From Muribaculaceae bacterium (GTDB taxonomy: Bacteria; Bacteroidota; Bacteroidia; Bacteroidales; Muribaculaceae): a stretch of DNA of 64,000 bases. The notes under the pieces are model-generated. The model made no database searches, was not told where the DNA came from, and saw only the letters and a list, made by a program, of their open reading frames with translations. The position numbers were made by a program, and so were the translations under genes. Below are positions 27,828 through 37,850 of the stretch, in pieces (within the stretch, counting starts at the first letter, position 1; each line of letters begins with the position of its first letter). The stretch spans positions 1,464,189 through 1,528,188 of the forward strand of contig JAMPHP010000001.1 of assembly GCA_023663365.1 (NCBI GenBank). Reading direction: 5' to 3'.

Positions 27828-29284
27828 CAGTAAGCAACATCATGCACGAGCTTGCCGCTTCGGCGCAGCAGCTCGTAGCGGACGAAGGCGGCCACACAAA
27901 GCACATCCACGCCAAGAGCGCAGCCAAGAGCCACGCCGTAGGGCAGGCCGAAGCCTTCGGGCGAGGGTGCCAGCAGGATGTAGGCCGAGACAACGGCGGT
28001 CATGAACACCGCCGGCACGAGCGTGATTACATAAGCCTTGCCATGGCGCGCCAGGTAGACGGTGGCAGCCCACAGCGTGAACGCGGCCAGTGTCTGATTG
28101 GTCCATGCGAAGTAGCGCCACAGCACATTGAAGTCGATGAGCATGAAAGCGAATGTCACGACGAAGAGCGGCAGCGACACCATCAGGCGGCGCGAGATGG
28201 CGGCCTGCTTTATGCCAAGCATATCGGCCACGGCAAGGCGCGCCGAGCGAAGAGCCGTATCGCCGGTAGTGATGGGAGCGGCCACCACACCAAGCAGTGC
28301 CAACAGTCCGCCGAAAGTACCCAGCCAGCCCACGGAGATGTCGTGGACAAGAGCTCCGGCGCCGGCATGGGAGCCCATATACTCGGCCAAGCCTTCGTAG
28401 CCGCCCGTAAAGGTGATTGCGGCGGCGGCCCACACAAGCGCCACTATACCCTCGGCCACCATCGCACCGTAGAACACGGGGCGCGCAAGGCGCTCGTTCT
28501 TAAGGCAGCGGGCCATCATGGGCGACTGTGTGGCATGGAAGCCCGAGATGGCGCCACAGGCTATGCTCACAAACATCATGGGGAAGAGCGGATGGCTGCC
28601 GGCTGCGGCGTGGCGGTTCTGAAGCCCCTCCGCGAAGCCGTCGGGGATAGTGTGGCCGCCGAAGAGCAGCACACACATCAGCCCCGCTGCCATGAAGAGC
28701 AGCGCGAAGCCAAAGATGGGATAGAAGCGACCTATCACCTTGTCGATAGGCAGCAGCGTGGCAAGCATATAGTAGAGGAAGATGGCGGCAATCCAGAAGT
28801 TGGTGTTGAACCACGCCGGGGTCATATCGGCCAGCAGGCCTGCGGGGGTGAGCACAAAGACAGCGGCTACGAGCACGAGCAGAACAGTCGACACAAGGCG
28901 CATGATCTGCTTGATAGCCGGGCCGAGTTCACGCCCTACAAGCTCGGGGAGCGAGTCGCCGCCACTGCGGATCGACATCATCGCCGAGATGAAATCGTGC
29001 ACCGCACCGCCGAAGATAGTGCCCAGCACTATCCACAGAAAAGCCGCCGGGCCAAACATCACTCCCATGATGGCGCCGAAAATCGGGCCAAGGCCGGCAA
29101 TGTTGAGAAACTGGATGAGGAATACCTTCCACGTGGGCATCACCATATAGTCGATGCCGTCGGTCTTCGACAGCGCCGGTGTGAGTCGCGCCGCATCGAT
29201 GCCGAACACCTTCTCTACAATGAGCCCGTAGATGGCATAGCCACCTACGAGCACACAAAGCGAAATCACGAAGAGAGTCATCAC
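27827..29284 (-). CDS. cstA: Carbon starvation protein A (CstA) family transporter
   Basis: 485 residues, polytopic with about 12-13 predicted membrane segments. Diagnostic stretches are [29 protein letters not shown] and [11 protein letters not shown]. coli CstA and BtsT import peptides or pyruvate; this shorter version is typical of Bacteroidetes. The 3' end abuts the inverted-repeat element and the 5' end overlaps floA by 4 bases (ATGA). Confidence 0.92.
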   Translation of the reverse strand: MMTLFVISLCVLVGGYAIYGLIVEKVFGIDAARLTPALSKTDGIDYMVMPTWKVFLIQFLNIAGLGPIFGAIMGVMFGPAAFLWIVLGTIFGGAVHDFISAMMSIRSGGDSLPELVGRELGPAIKQIMRLVSTVLLVLVAAVFVLTPAGLLADMTPAWFNTNFWIAAIFLYYMLATLLPIDKVIGRFYPIFGFALLFMAAGLMCVLLFGGHTIPDGFAEGLQNRHAAAGSHPLFPMMFVSIACGAISGFHATQSPMMARCLKNERLARPVFYGAMVAEGIVALVWAAAAITFTGGYEGLAEYMGSHAGAGALVHDISVGWLGTFGGLLALLGVVAAPITTGDTALRSARLAVADMLGIKQAAISRRLMVSLPLFVVTFAFMLIDFNVLWRYFAWTNQTLAAFTLWAATVYLARHGKAYVITLVPAVFMTAVVSAYILLAPSPEGFGLPYGVALGCALGVDVLCVAAFVRYELLRRSGKLVHDVAY

Positions 29285-30264
29285 TCGCGTATTTCAGGAG
29301 TCGACGTGGGGCTGTTGCCGAGGCTCTGCCGCATGGTGGTGTCGGCCTCCATGTTGCGCATCCGGTAGTAGTCCATGATGCCGAGGTTGCCCGAGAGGAA
29401 AGCCTGAGCCATGGCCTTGGGGAGCTCGCACTCGGCTTCGATAACTTTTGCACGGGCTTCCTGAGCCAGAGCTTTCATCTCCTGCTCGCGTGCGATAGCC
29501 ATGGCGCGGCGCTCCTCGGCCTTGGCCTGGGCGATGTTCTTGTCGGCCTGGGCCTGATCGATCTGCAGCGAGGCACCGATGTTGCGGCCTATGTCGATGT
29601 CGGCGATGTCGATGGAGAGGATTTCAAAGGCCGTGCCCGAGTCAAGACCCTTGCGAAGAACCACCTTGGAGATGGAGTCGGGGTTCTCAAGCACCTGCTT
29701 GTGGCTCTCGGACGAACCGATCGACGACACGATACCCTCGCCTACGCGGGCAAGCACGGTATCTTCACCGGCACCGCCCACGAGCTGGCGGATGTTGGCG
29801 CGCACTGTCACGCGGGCCTTGGCGATGAGCTGGATACCGTCCTTGGCAACGGCTGTCACAGGAGGCGTGTCGATAACTTTGGGGTTGACGCTCATCTGCA
29901 CGGCCTGGAACACGTCGCGGCCGGCAAGATCGATGGCGGTGGCCATCTTGAAGCCGAGGTCGATATTGGCTTTCGAGGCGGATACGAGGGCATGTACCAC
30001 TCGCTCCACGTTGCCACCGGCGAGATAGTGGGCTTCAAGGTCGTCGCGGGTCACATCCTTGAGGCCGGCTTTGTGAGCCTCGATGAGAGCGCGGACAATC
30101 ACACTGGCGGGCACTTGGCGTATTCGCATCAGCACCAGCTGCATGAGCGATATGCGCACACCGCTCACGCGGGCCGAAATCCACAGGAAGAAGGGGCAGT
30201 AGTAGAAGAATACTATCAGGAGTACTACTGCCAGCACGATAAGGAGAATTACTGTGATTTGCAT
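29281..30264 (-). CDS. floA: Flotillin-like protein FloA
   Basis: 327 residues, the family length. One N-terminal hairpin membrane anchor (about 5-28) is followed by an SPFH-like domain ([19 protein letters not shown]) and a helical C-terminal region rich in A and E ([20 protein letters not shown]). It scaffolds membrane microdomains. Translational coupling to cstA suggests the transporter is one of its clients, which is inference. Confidence 0.95.
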   Translation of the reverse strand: MQITVILLIVLAVVLLIVFFYYCPFFLWISARVSGVRISLMQLVLMRIRQVPASVIVRALIEAHKAGLKDVTRDDLEAHYLAGGNVERVVHALVSASKANIDLGFKMATAIDLAGRDVFQAVQMSVNPKVIDTPPVTAVAKDGIQLIAKARVTVRANIRQLVGGAGEDTVLARVGEGIVSSIGSSESHKQVLENPDSISKVVLRKGLDSGTAFEILSIDIADIDIGRNIGASLQIDQAQADKNIAQAKAEERRAMAIAREQEMKALAQEARAKVIEAECELPKAMAQAFLSGNLGIMDYYRMRNMEADTTMRQSLGNSPTSTPEIRE

Positions 30265-30297
30265 AGATATTGGGGGGATTAGAATTATCTGTTTTAT

Positions 30298-31731
30298 TCA
30301 ACGGGCAGTCTCGAGCCTTACTGCAGTGTTGCGCTGGGTGGCGAGGCGGCGCCGTAGGGTCTCGGTCTCGCGCTCGGAGGAGAGGATGTCGGCACGGAGC
30401 GAGCTGTCGCCGCGGCGGAAACGCTCGCGCATGGCATCCTCGGCAGCGAGGTGCTTGCGCAGGGTGGCTTCGGTGCCAAGGGCTTCGAGCATGGCACGGC
30501 GTGCGCGGTCCACAGTGAAGTCCGACAGACGGAAGTACACCTTGCCGTTGCCCATGTCGATTTCAAAGCGTGGCCGTGCGGCATCGGAGGGGTCGCTGTC
30601 GTTGACCGCCGGCAGGCGCGAGGCACGCATGGCGGCGTAGTCCACACCGTCCTTGCGTGTGAGCGATATGTCGGAGAGCATGGCAAGGGCGGCGAGATTG
30701 GGGTCGGAGGGGTCGGCATTGACACGCATCTGCGAGGGTGCGAACACATACACCGTCACCTTGCCCGGGATGCGGTTGCGGTCGGTGGCCCACCAGCCGA
30801 GCCCCGACACCTCGTCAATAGCAAGCAGATAGTCGTCGTAGGGTGAATTGTAGGGCATACCCACATTCTGACCTTTGAAGTACTCCTTGCCGCCGTCGGC
30901 ATCGGTGCGGCGGGTCATGAATATATCGTAGCCGCCGAGCGAGCCGCTGCCATTGGAGGCATAGTAAAGCGTGACGCCGTCGGGCATCAAGAAGGGAAAC
31001 TTAGCATCACCGCCGTCGCCGAGACTGTCGTCGAGCGGAGCTGAATGGTCGAGAGTCCCGTCGTCGAGGATGTCGGCACCGAACAGGCGGTAGATACCCG
31101 TGCTGTCGGCGGCAGCCCACAGCAGCTCGCTGCGGTTCTCGGGCATATACGCCGTGGAGAGCTCGTCGTCGCCACTGCCTGCCCCGAGGCGGCTCACAGC
31201 ATCGGGCGGGAGGATGCGCCCGGCCTGGGGCGACAGCCGGTAAGCCTCGAAGAAGGCAGCGCTATCCACCGTTAGCGAGTCGATAATCTCGATACGCTCC
31301 ACGCGCTCGAGCATGTTGCGCATCTGTATCATCCTCGATGTGAGCTCTTCATGCTCCTGCGGCACACTCTTCTTGCCTTTCTTGGCGATAGCCTCCCATT
31401 TGTCGAGATGATCTGATGCACCCTCGGCATCGTAGCGGTCGAGGGCGAGCTCGGCAAGGAGCTGTGCGGCCTCGCCCACACCGCGCCCTTCGGCCACAGT
31501 GAGCGGAGCCACGGCGGCATCGTAGTCGCCGAGGCGGTAGAGCGATGCGCCGTAAAAGAAGTTGGCATTGCCATCCTTGGGCGAGCGCTTCACCACAGGC
31601 TTCATCAACTCGGCGGCAGCGGCATAGTCGCCACCGCGGTAGAGCTTGCGGGCCTCATCCACAGGCCCCGCCCAGCAGCCGAGAGCCGCCGCGCCTACCA
31701 CCGCCGTTATAAATATTTTTCTGAAATCCAT
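30298..31731 (-). CDS. Exported TPR and PD40 beta-propeller protein
   Basis: 477 residues. The N-terminal signal sequence ends near GCWA and could also be a lipobox. TPR helices follow at about 25-110 (AEARKLYRGGDYAAAAE-like). A WD40-like PD40 repeat region is seen at about 245-330 (FPFLMPDGVTLYYASNGSGSLGGYDIFM). The C-terminus is charged and helical. Similar proteins with OmpA domains occur in the gliding or T9SS apparatus, but no OmpA domain is present here. It precedes floA by 33 bases. Function not assigned. Confidence 0.82.
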   Translation of the reverse strand: MDFRKIFITAVVGAAALGCWAGPVDEARKLYRGGDYAAAAELMKPVVKRSPKDGNANFFYGASLYRLGDYDAAVAPLTVAEGRGVGEAAQLLAELALDRYDAEGASDHLDKWEAIAKKGKKSVPQEHEELTSRMIQMRNMLERVERIEIIDSLTVDSAAFFEAYRLSPQAGRILPPDAVSRLGAGSGDDELSTAYMPENRSELLWAAADSTGIYRLFGADILDDGTLDHSAPLDDSLGDGGDAKFPFLMPDGVTLYYASNGSGSLGGYDIFMTRRTDADGGKEYFKGQNVGMPYNSPYDDYLLAIDEVSGLGWWATDRNRIPGKVTVYVFAPSQMRVNADPSDPNLAALAMLSDISLTRKDGVDYAAMRASRLPAVNDSDPSDAARPRFEIDMGNGKVYFRLSDFTVDRARRAMLEALGTEATLRKHLAAEDAMRERFRRGDSSLRADILSSERETETLRRRLATQRNTAVRLETAR

Positions 31732-31750
31732 ACATTTCTGCTTTGAACTA

Positions 31751-31781
31751 CAAAAATAGCTCTTTTTTCAGAAATGACAAA
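31751..31781 (-). promoter_or_regulatory. Promoter of the TPR/PD40-floA-cstA unit
   Basis: On the minus strand a TTTG (31778-31781) lies 19 bases upstream of a TATTTTTG -7 box (31751-31758), close to the Bacteroidetes -33/-7 arrangement. The ATG is 20 bases downstream at 31731. Confidence 0.6.
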
Positions 31782-32143
31782 AAGTGAGCCTCGCAAATTT
31801 TTGCCCCGGGAAGGACCTTCGGCATAGAGAATGTTGGATTTAACTGATGTTTATAATTAGGAAAGAAAAACGAGCATAATTTGAGCTTTCATTCAGTCCT
31901 TATGGCATCCGACTGAATGAAAGTCTCCAAGAAAGGGAGAAGTCCGCCCCCCTGCGGAGCCGCCATCTTTGCGCGCAACATGCAGCCACATAGGCTCGTA
32001 CTGTCGCCACCTGTGGCGACCACAAATACGCGGCGCATCCTAAAACGCCAAGGCGTTTGCCAAATCTCGAAAAAAGCCTTGAATTAAAGCGACTAAAGCC
32101 CCTTAAAAAGGGAAATACCCACACAATCCCCATATTCGGTCGT
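31782..32143. other. Palindrome-rich intergenic patch, no supported gene
   Basis: Contents: a perfect 13-base inverted repeat (31886-31898 with 31911-31923), a degenerate copy of the following gene's leader (31965-31986), a GTCGCCA/TGGCGAC hairpin (32003-32020) and an AAACGCC/GGCGTTT hairpin (near 32042-32057). Short open frames here lack any protein-like character. Confidence 0.6.
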
Positions 32144-32151
32144 TATCTTTG
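32144..32151 (+). promoter_or_regulatory. -7 box (TATCTTTG) of the 32160 gene
   Basis: TATCTTTG is followed by 8 bases and then ATG, predicting a leaderless mRNA. The sequence 32145-32166 is duplicated at 31965-31986 with one difference. Confidence 0.6.
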
Positions 32152-32159
32152 CGCGCAAT

Positions 32160-32927
32160 ATGCAGCACCACGCCCGCACATACCGCCGCGCCGACATCAC
32201 CGCCCCGTTCCGCCGATGGCACGGGGCACCACTGCGTTGGAGTGAGCGAAGCGCCATATTCACCATGGAGCGCCAACGCAGACGCACAGGCGTAGTCCGC
32301 GCACACATCATCGACCCGCCCGGCCACGACAGCACAGCCGTGCTGCTGTCATACATCAGCTGGCTTCAGCACCTCAACCCCGACCTCGACACCTGCATCA
32401 TAGCCGAGCGTCGCCCCCTAGCAAAGGCTCTCGGCCTGCGACTCTTCCGCCCGCCAACATGCACGGCGAGCCATGCGAGAGTCGACCGCATCCGCGGCAC
32501 CACCTTCCAAATATGCCTCGTTCACGGCCTACACCCGGCCTATGCGCGCATCATCAACCGCGTAATCAACCCAATCCTCATCAACGACTACCCCGGCACC
32601 GTCCTCATATACCACACCCCCGAGAACCGCCGCATCCCCGATCTCCCCTCAAAGTTCGAGCCCCAAATCTCCCTCGCCGACTACAGAGCCCTCGCCACCA
32701 ACCCCGCCACTCCCGCCGCGGGGGATCTCCGAATCCCCCGCAACCCTGCAGTGGGGTCTCCGAACCCAGGAAAGGTAAAAACGAAAAAGCAGAAATGTCA
32801 AAGGCAAAAGAGCCCTCCATCCCTCGCCGCCAACGAACTCATATCTCATAACTCACGACTCATAATTCCTTCAGCAGCGGCAGCTGCCCCGCGGCCCAAA
32901 GCCAAACCGCAGCAAAGAGTACTTTGA
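32160..32927 (+). CDS. Hypothetical protein with INPILIND motif
   Basis: 255 codons, not recognised. Residues 1-175 look protein-like and basic, with VVRAHIIDPPGHDSTAV, a leucine-rich helix, and RIINRVINPILINDYPGTVLIYH near 140-160. A short ORF at 47117-47284 on the other strand shares VINPILIND..GT. From about 32700 the frame becomes low complexity (PATPAA, KVKTKKQKCQRQK, SAAAAAPRPKAKP) and includes a GGGGGAT/ATCCCCC hairpin, so the original 3' end is probably lost or replaced. The start is supported by the promoter 8 bases upstream. It may be a decaying or fast-evolving accessory gene. Confidence 0.45.
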   Translation: MQHHARTYRRADITAPFRRWHGAPLRWSERSAIFTMERQRRRTGVVRAHIIDPPGHDSTAVLLSYISWLQHLNPDLDTCIIAERRPLAKALGLRLFRPPTCTASHARVDRIRGTTFQICLVHGLHPAYARIINRVINPILINDYPGTVLIYHTPENRRIPDLPSKFEPQISLADYRALATNPATPAAGDLRIPRNPAVGSPNPGKVKTKKQKCQRQKSPPSLAANELISHNSRLIIPSAAAAAPRPKAKPQQRVL

Positions 32928-32956
32928 CGTATTGAAAAACCATGGCGCCCCCGCAA

Positions 32957-32983
32957 AAGCTATATAAGCTATATAAGCTATAA
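32957..32983. repeat. Three 9-base tandem repeats (AAGCTATAT)
   Basis: Units at 32957-32965, 32966-32974 and 32975-32983 (the last ends A instead of T). They lie between the hypothetical gene and the end of the next minus-strand gene. Confidence 0.85.
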
Positions 32984-32994
32984 CGCCCTCCAAA

Positions 32995-33534
32995 CTATCG
33001 GCGCACATCGTAGCCGAAGCAGCCGCGCCGCAGAGTCACTTTCATCTTTGCTCCCGTGCGGGTGCGCACATAGCGGTCGGCCGGCACCTGCATGGTGAAG
33101 GTGCGGCTGTCGGGGAGCCGGAGCTCAAGGATATAGACGGTGTACTTCTCGCTGCGCGGACCGGTGCGACGACCAACCCTGCGCGAGCGTGTGCGCTCCT
33201 CGCTGTAGCGTCGCTCGACGGTGGCCACACACTCCTGCTCGGTGGAGGCATCGGCGGCGAAATAGTTCACGGTGTAGAATGTGCCGGTAAGCACGGCACC
33301 CATAAGGATGACGGCAGCGGCAAAATTGAGCGCGAGGCCGTCGATGCCGGTCACCGCCCTCATCAGCTTCCAGCCTTTTACTGCTGTAAGCGAGCCTATG
33401 AAAGCGCATACGGCTGCCGGACGCCACCACTGCACGAAGGTGCGGGGGGCAAGCCCGAAAGCCATGCAAAGCCCTCCGAGCAAGAGCACTACGGCCACCA
33501 CTATAGCTACTTTATTTCGGCTGAACGTTTTCAT
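32995..33534 (-). CDS. Small membrane protein of unknown function
   Basis: 179 residues with three predicted membrane segments (about 8-28, 36-52 and 66-90), then a soluble basic domain (RRYSEERTRSRRVGRRTG) predicted to be beta-rich. No family is recognised. The first 23 bases overlap the end of the large AsmA-like gene, so the two are translated together and the product may assist that envelope protein. This is inference from position only. Confidence 0.65.
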   Translation of the reverse strand: MKTFSRNKVAIVVAVVLLLGGLCMAFGLAPRTFVQWWRPAAVCAFIGSLTAVKGWKLMRAVTGIDGLALNFAAAVILMGAVLTGTFYTVNYFAADASTEQECVATVERRYSEERTRSRRVGRRTGPRSEKYTVYILELRLPDSRTFTMQVPADRYVRTRTGAKMKVTLRRGCFGYDVRR

Positions 33535-36500
33535 CTATCACAGGAGCTTCAATCAAACCTTCGCGGATAAGGGTGAGGGAGTCGGCGTGCGAGAGGCCGC
33601 GGTCGGGCTCCTCGAGCTCATGCCTTACGTCGGGTGCTTTCACATTGAGGCGAGAGAAGCGGGAGCGACGCACACCGCGGCGGAACACGCCTTCGATCTG
33701 CTGGAGCAGGTTGACGCGCGCCGTGTCGACCACGTTGACGCTCTCCGCCACCATACCTTCCTTGAACTTGGCACCGCCGAAGCGCACCTTGAACTTATCT
33801 GGATTGCCCTTGATAGTGATGCCGAACTTGAAGGGTATCGGCGACTTGAGCACGGCGATGTGGTAGTCGAAGTTGAGGTTGAGGTCATTATAGCCCACCA
33901 CACCGAGGCGGTAGCGGTCGATATCGAAGGAGAAGGGGAATATCTGCAGCATGTTGTCGCGCACAATCATCTCCACGTTGATATGCTTGATTTTATTGTC
34001 GGCACGGTCGCGGAAGCGCAGCCATTTGCCCAAGGTGGCATAAGTCTTGGGGTTGATGAAAGCGAGCGAGTCGCCGGTGATGCGCACGGCGGCATCGAGG
34101 CTTGGGAGCACCATGTTCATGGCGCTGTCGATGTCGACGGTGGCCGCCAGCTCGGCGTTGATTATGCCGCTGAAGTCACGCATCACAGGCAGCACGGAGT
34201 CGACCGCCGGCACAAGAGTGAGGAAGCGCTCTATGTTGAAGCGCTCGAGGTCGAGGCCGAAGCCAAAGTGCATATCGGATGCTTTCGGAGCCGAGTAGAG
34301 AGCCGAAAGCCTCAGATTACCGGCATCGGAGCGGGCGCCCAGACGGTTGAGGTTCACGCCGCCGTCGTAGAGGAGGATGTCGCCGGCGAGGTCGGTCATG
34401 GCAATATCGGAGTAGAAGATATTGTTTGCCTTGATCTGCAGCTTGCCGTCGAGGTTGGTGGGTATGAGCAGCGGGCCCACGGTGTCGGGCTGCTGCGAGG
34501 CGAGCGCGTCGAGGCGCTTGTCGAGAGCTTCGTCGGAGTTGTCGTCGAAGCGCATCCGCGTGCCGCCTTCGGCCACGCGGCGTGCATAGGCGGCACCGGC
34601 GAAGGCTGCTGCCGAGAGCTGGTTCACGTCGATAGTATCGCTGTTGAGCTCAAAATTGATTTTCAGCGAGTTGCCGGCGGCTTTCGAGGTGAGGCCCCGA
34701 CGGATATTGCTCACCAGGCCTTTCATCACAATGTCGGAGCGCCCGGCACGGTAGCGAAGGTTGCGCACCTGCACGGAGTCGTTGCTGAACTTTATGTCGA
34801 GGCGGTTGATGCGGTTCCGCAGCGGGAAGAGCGGCGTGAACAGGCGGGCGTTGCGCGTGCTCAGTGTGCCGTTGAGCTGCCATGTGAGCAGGAATGAGCG
34901 GAAGCCCTTGGAGAGATCCCACTCGATGACCTCCTCATCGGCATGGTTGATGCCCGTGCCCACACGCTTTATGTGCGGGCGCCGCTTACGCCGCTCGTAC
35001 ACCAGGCGCATCACCGAGTCGGGCGAAATGTCGGGGTGCACGCGGCGGATACTGTCGGCGGCGGCACGCACCTCGGCACGCCGCTTTATCACCTCAGGCA
35101 GTTTGTGGAGCGAGGCATCGAGGTGAGCCTTCGACATCACAAAGCGCGTGGAAGGTGCTCCCGCCGACACCCTGCCGAGGTCTACGTTGAGCAGAATTTC
35201 AGGCACGCGGCTCTCGCCTTTGAAGCGATGCAGCATCACCCGCCCGGCCATGTTGCGGATGCGGGCACCGGCGGTATCGGTGATCGACTCGATATTGAGC
35301 GCCCCCACGCTGATGCCGCCGCCGACGGGCACCACTATGGTGGTGTCGGCACTGCGGGCGCTGTTCTCCACTCCTGCACCGAGCGCGAGGCGGCCAAGGG
35401 CTATGTTCACACCGTTGATAAGCATGGTGGCCGTATCCACCTTTATATGAGCCGAGAGCAGGGGCTGCGTGCGCTGTCCGGAGCTGTCTACGCTGACTCG
35501 CCGCTGCGAGTCGAAGTCAAAGTCGAGGCGCCGGACCTCGGCCATCTTCGCCGTATCGTTCGACAGATAGTACAGATTGCGGGCCGAGAGTTTGCCGTCG
35601 ATGGCCAGGCGGTGGAAGGTCTCGCGGCCGAACATCGACGCACGGCCCGAGGCATTGAGCTTGGCATCGACCCTACCCTTGATGAAGCCCTCGGCAAGGT
35701 CGGCCACCACGGGCGGCAGCTTGCTGAGCTCCACGTCGGCGCTTAGGTCGGCATCGAAAGCCGGGTCGGAAAGCAGGTCGGCCAGGCTTGCCTTAAGGCT
35801 TATGGCGGTGGCCGGGCCGGCCACGCCGAAGCGGCGGATGTCTACCTTGGTGCCATTCCACGAGCTGCCGTCGGTGGTAGCCTCGATGTCGAAGCCGAGC
35901 CGGCGGAAGTCGGCTTTGCCATAGCGGAGCGAGCAGTCGGCCATGGTGATTGTGGCACGGGCGGCGGGCACGCTGTCGGTGGCCGGGCAGAAAGGCTTCA
36001 GCAGTGTGGCGCTCATACCCACGGCACCGTCGGTGGCGAAGTAAGGCGCTATGAGGCGATTGGCGCGGCGAAGACTGTCGGGGAGCACGCTGAGGGCATC
36101 GGCAATGGCTATCGGAGCCACCTCAACCTTGGCCGACGGCACGATGAGGGTGCTGTCGAGGTCGATGGCGGCATCGACGGTGGCGCTCAGGAAGGCTCCA
36201 CGCACATTTATCTGCTCGAAAGTGACCATCGTCGGCTTCTCGGGATGCCAGTGCACGCGGCCGTCGAGGCCAAAGGCTATATCCTCGAGATTGATGGCGG
36301 CTTTGGTGAGCGGGCTCGCGAGGTGACCGTCGATGTTTATGCGGTAGAGAGGTTCATCACTGCCGTCGAGCTCCACCTCGCGGAGCAGCAGCACTGTGGC
36401 GCTCGTGCCGTCGACAGCATTGAAGTAGCGTATCTCGCGGGGATCGACAAATGCGAAGCGATCGACCGAGAAAGGCGGTATGGGCGAGCGGGCCGTGCTC

Positions 36501-36979
36501 TGAGCCGCCGTATCGGAGGCTGCGGAGTAGATGTCGAAGTTGCCTATCCCGCGGCGGTCGAGCACGATATTGACACCGGGCCTCACGAGCTCCACATTCC
36601 GCACGGCAATCTCGCCGCGGCGCAGCAGAGCACCCACATCCACCGAGCCCCCGAAGCGGTCGAGCACAAGCAGTGTATCGGCCCACACGGGGAGCTCGGC
36701 ACGCTCCTGCGCCGGTATGCTGTCGAAGGCTTTCGAGAGCACAGAGAGAGAGTCGACCTCAAGGCGCAGCACAGGAAACGACGGCTCGAACGACAGCTCG
36801 ACGCGCCCGAGCTCCACCCGTGCATCGAGGATGCCGTTGGCAAGATGCTCGACTATAGGGGTGAGGTGCTGCGGGCGCAGTATATTCACGGCGCATATCA
36901 GAGTGCCGGCCACTGCCAGCACAAGCGCCATCACTATCATTACCAGCGAAAAGAGTATGTTGCCTATGATTTTTCTCAT
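33512..36979 (-). CDS. AsmA/TamB-like envelope protein
   Basis: 1155 residues starting at MRKIIGNILFSLVMIV (36979), just 4 bases after the upstream stop; earlier codons in the frame are not credible. There is one N-terminal membrane anchor (about 7-30), then a long repetitive beta-rich region with an AsmA-like N-terminal pattern (ARVELGRVELSF) and an AsmA-type C-terminal domain near 900-1100 (YRLGVVGYNDLNLNFDYHIAVLKSPIPFKFG). Such proteins form bridge-like lipid transfer or outer-membrane assembly factors across the periplasm. The last 23 bases overlap the small membrane protein gene. Confidence 0.85.
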   Translation of the reverse strand: MRKIIGNILFSLVMIVMALVLAVAGTLICAVNILRPQHLTPIVEHLANGILDARVELGRVELSFEPSFPVLRLEVDSLSVLSKAFDSIPAQERAELPVWADTLLVLDRFGGSVDVGALLRRGEIAVRNVELVRPGVNIVLDRRGIGNFDIYSAASDTAAQSTARSPIPPFSVDRFAFVDPREIRYFNAVDGTSATVLLLREVELDGSDEPLYRINIDGHLASPLTKAAINLEDIAFGLDGRVHWHPEKPTMVTFEQINVRGAFLSATVDAAIDLDSTLIVPSAKVEVAPIAIADALSVLPDSLRRANRLIAPYFATDGAVGMSATLLKPFCPATDSVPAARATITMADCSLRYGKADFRRLGFDIEATTDGSSWNGTKVDIRRFGVAGPATAISLKASLADLLSDPAFDADLSADVELSKLPPVVADLAEGFIKGRVDAKLNASGRASMFGRETFHRLAIDGKLSARNLYYLSNDTAKMAEVRRLDFDFDSQRRVSVDSSGQRTQPLLSAHIKVDTATMLINGVNIALGRLALGAGVENSARSADTTIVVPVGGGISVGALNIESITDTAGARIRNMAGRVMLHRFKGESRVPEILLNVDLGRVSAGAPSTRFVMSKAHLDASLHKLPEVIKRRAEVRAAADSIRRVHPDISPDSVMRLVYERRKRRPHIKRVGTGINHADEEVIEWDLSKGFRSFLLTWQLNGTLSTRNARLFTPLFPLRNRINRLDIKFSNDSVQVRNLRYRAGRSDIVMKGLVSNIRRGLTSKAAGNSLKINFELNSDTIDVNQLSAAAFAGAAYARRVAEGGTRMRFDDNSDEALDKRLDALASQQPDTVGPLLIPTNLDGKLQIKANNIFYSDIAMTDLAGDILLYDGGVNLNRLGARSDAGNLRLSALYSAPKASDMHFGFGLDLERFNIERFLTLVPAVDSVLPVMRDFSGIINAELAATVDIDSAMNMVLPSLDAAVRITGDSLAFINPKTYATLGKWLRFRDRADNKIKHINVEMIVRDNMLQIFPFSFDIDRYRLGVVGYNDLNLNFDYHIAVLKSPIPFKFGITIKGNPDKFKVRFGGAKFKEGMVAESVNVVDTARVNLLQQIEGVFRRGVRRSRFSRLNVKAPDVRHELEEPDRGLSHADSLTLIREGLIEAPVIDENVQPK

Positions 36980-36983
36980 CTCG

Positions 36984-37757
36984 TTACTTGGATTTATCGG
37001 CCGGAGGAGCTGCCGTGATGTGGAAGCACGCCTGCCTCCGCTCATGCTTCACGAGGCAGCGACCCTCGGAGCGGAGGTCGAATATTATCTCAGCCAGGAG
37101 GTTCTTGAGGTCCTCGAAGGTGCGCAGCGTGGCTGTGGTGTCGTCGCACACAAATTTGCTGTAGCTGATATCGAAGGTCGTGGCATACTGGTGGGCGCTC
37201 TCGCGGGTAGCGTTGCCATTGACACGGCGCAGGCGGCCCACCGTCATCGGAGTGCGGAGCACGCTCGTCACCTTCGGGCGGTAGGCACCGCCGCCACGTG
37301 CAGCAAGGCTGTCGGCGAAGCGTCGGCCTATATCGCTCAGGAGCCGTGCGGCATGAGGCATAAGGTAGGGATACGAGTGGGAGAGTGAGTCGAGATAGAG
37401 GTAGCGGTCGGAGCGTATCTTCACAAGCCCCTTGCCGCCCGTCCATGCCGAGGCATCGTCGGTGATGGGAGCGCAGCCGCCGGCCGTGGCATAGCCCAGA
37501 TGCGCCGGGTTGAGGTCGCCGAACACCTTGCCGAAGCTGCCGCCTATACCGCGCACGCGCAGTCGCACACACCCTCGGTCGGGAGCGTCGGGCGGCTTCA
37601 CCGAGTAGGCGTCGGGAGTATCGACCCGCTCCAGTATAGCCGTCAAGCGGGGGTTGACCTCCATGTCCTCCATGGCAGGAGGCGGGGTGGCAGCGGGCTG
37701 GCAGGAGCACAGAAGCACTCCGGCGACACATATTATATAATATACGATACTACGCAT
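36984..37757 (-). CDS. DUF5715 family lipoprotein
   Basis: 257 residues from MRSIVYYIICV. Signal peptide with lipobox LCSC, then a Pro-rich linker. The conserved region VTSVLRTP...NGNATRESAHQYATTFDIS matches DUF5715 and resembles the SxHxxxxxxD metal site of M15/VanY-like peptidases, so a peptidoglycan hydrolase role is possible but unproven. It is followed directly by the AsmA-like gene. Confidence 0.78.
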   Translation of the reverse strand: MRSIVYYIICVAGVLLCSCQPAATPPPAMEDMEVNPRLTAILERVDTPDAYSVKPPDAPDRGCVRLRVRGIGGSFGKVFGDLNPAHLGYATAGGCAPITDDASAWTGGKGLVKIRSDRYLYLDSLSHSYPYLMPHAARLLSDIGRRFADSLAARGGGAYRPKVTSVLRTPMTVGRLRRVNGNATRESAHQYATTFDISYSKFVCDDTTATLRTFEDLKNLLAEIIFDLRSEGRCLVKHERRQACFHITAAPPADKSK

Positions 37758-37817
37758 GAGCCGAACATTCAAAGTGCGAAGTTACGAAAAAACAAGCGAT
37801 AGTTTGTAAAAAATGCG

Positions 37818-37825
37818 TAATTTTG
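37818..37825 (+). promoter_or_regulatory. -7 box (TAATTTTG) of the rRNA methyltransferase gene
   Basis: TAnnTTTG match 25 bases before the GTG start at 37851. Confidence 0.5.
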
Positions 37826-37850
37826 CACATTATAATTACAGAACAACAAG

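Noticed and set aside
27842..29368. Long open frame antisense to cstA
   Set aside because: It lies opposite a clear transporter gene and is His/Gly/Arg-rich with no domain.
31900..32133. Small minus-strand ORF in the palindromic gap
   Set aside because: It runs through hairpins and a duplicated leader and has no protein-like features.
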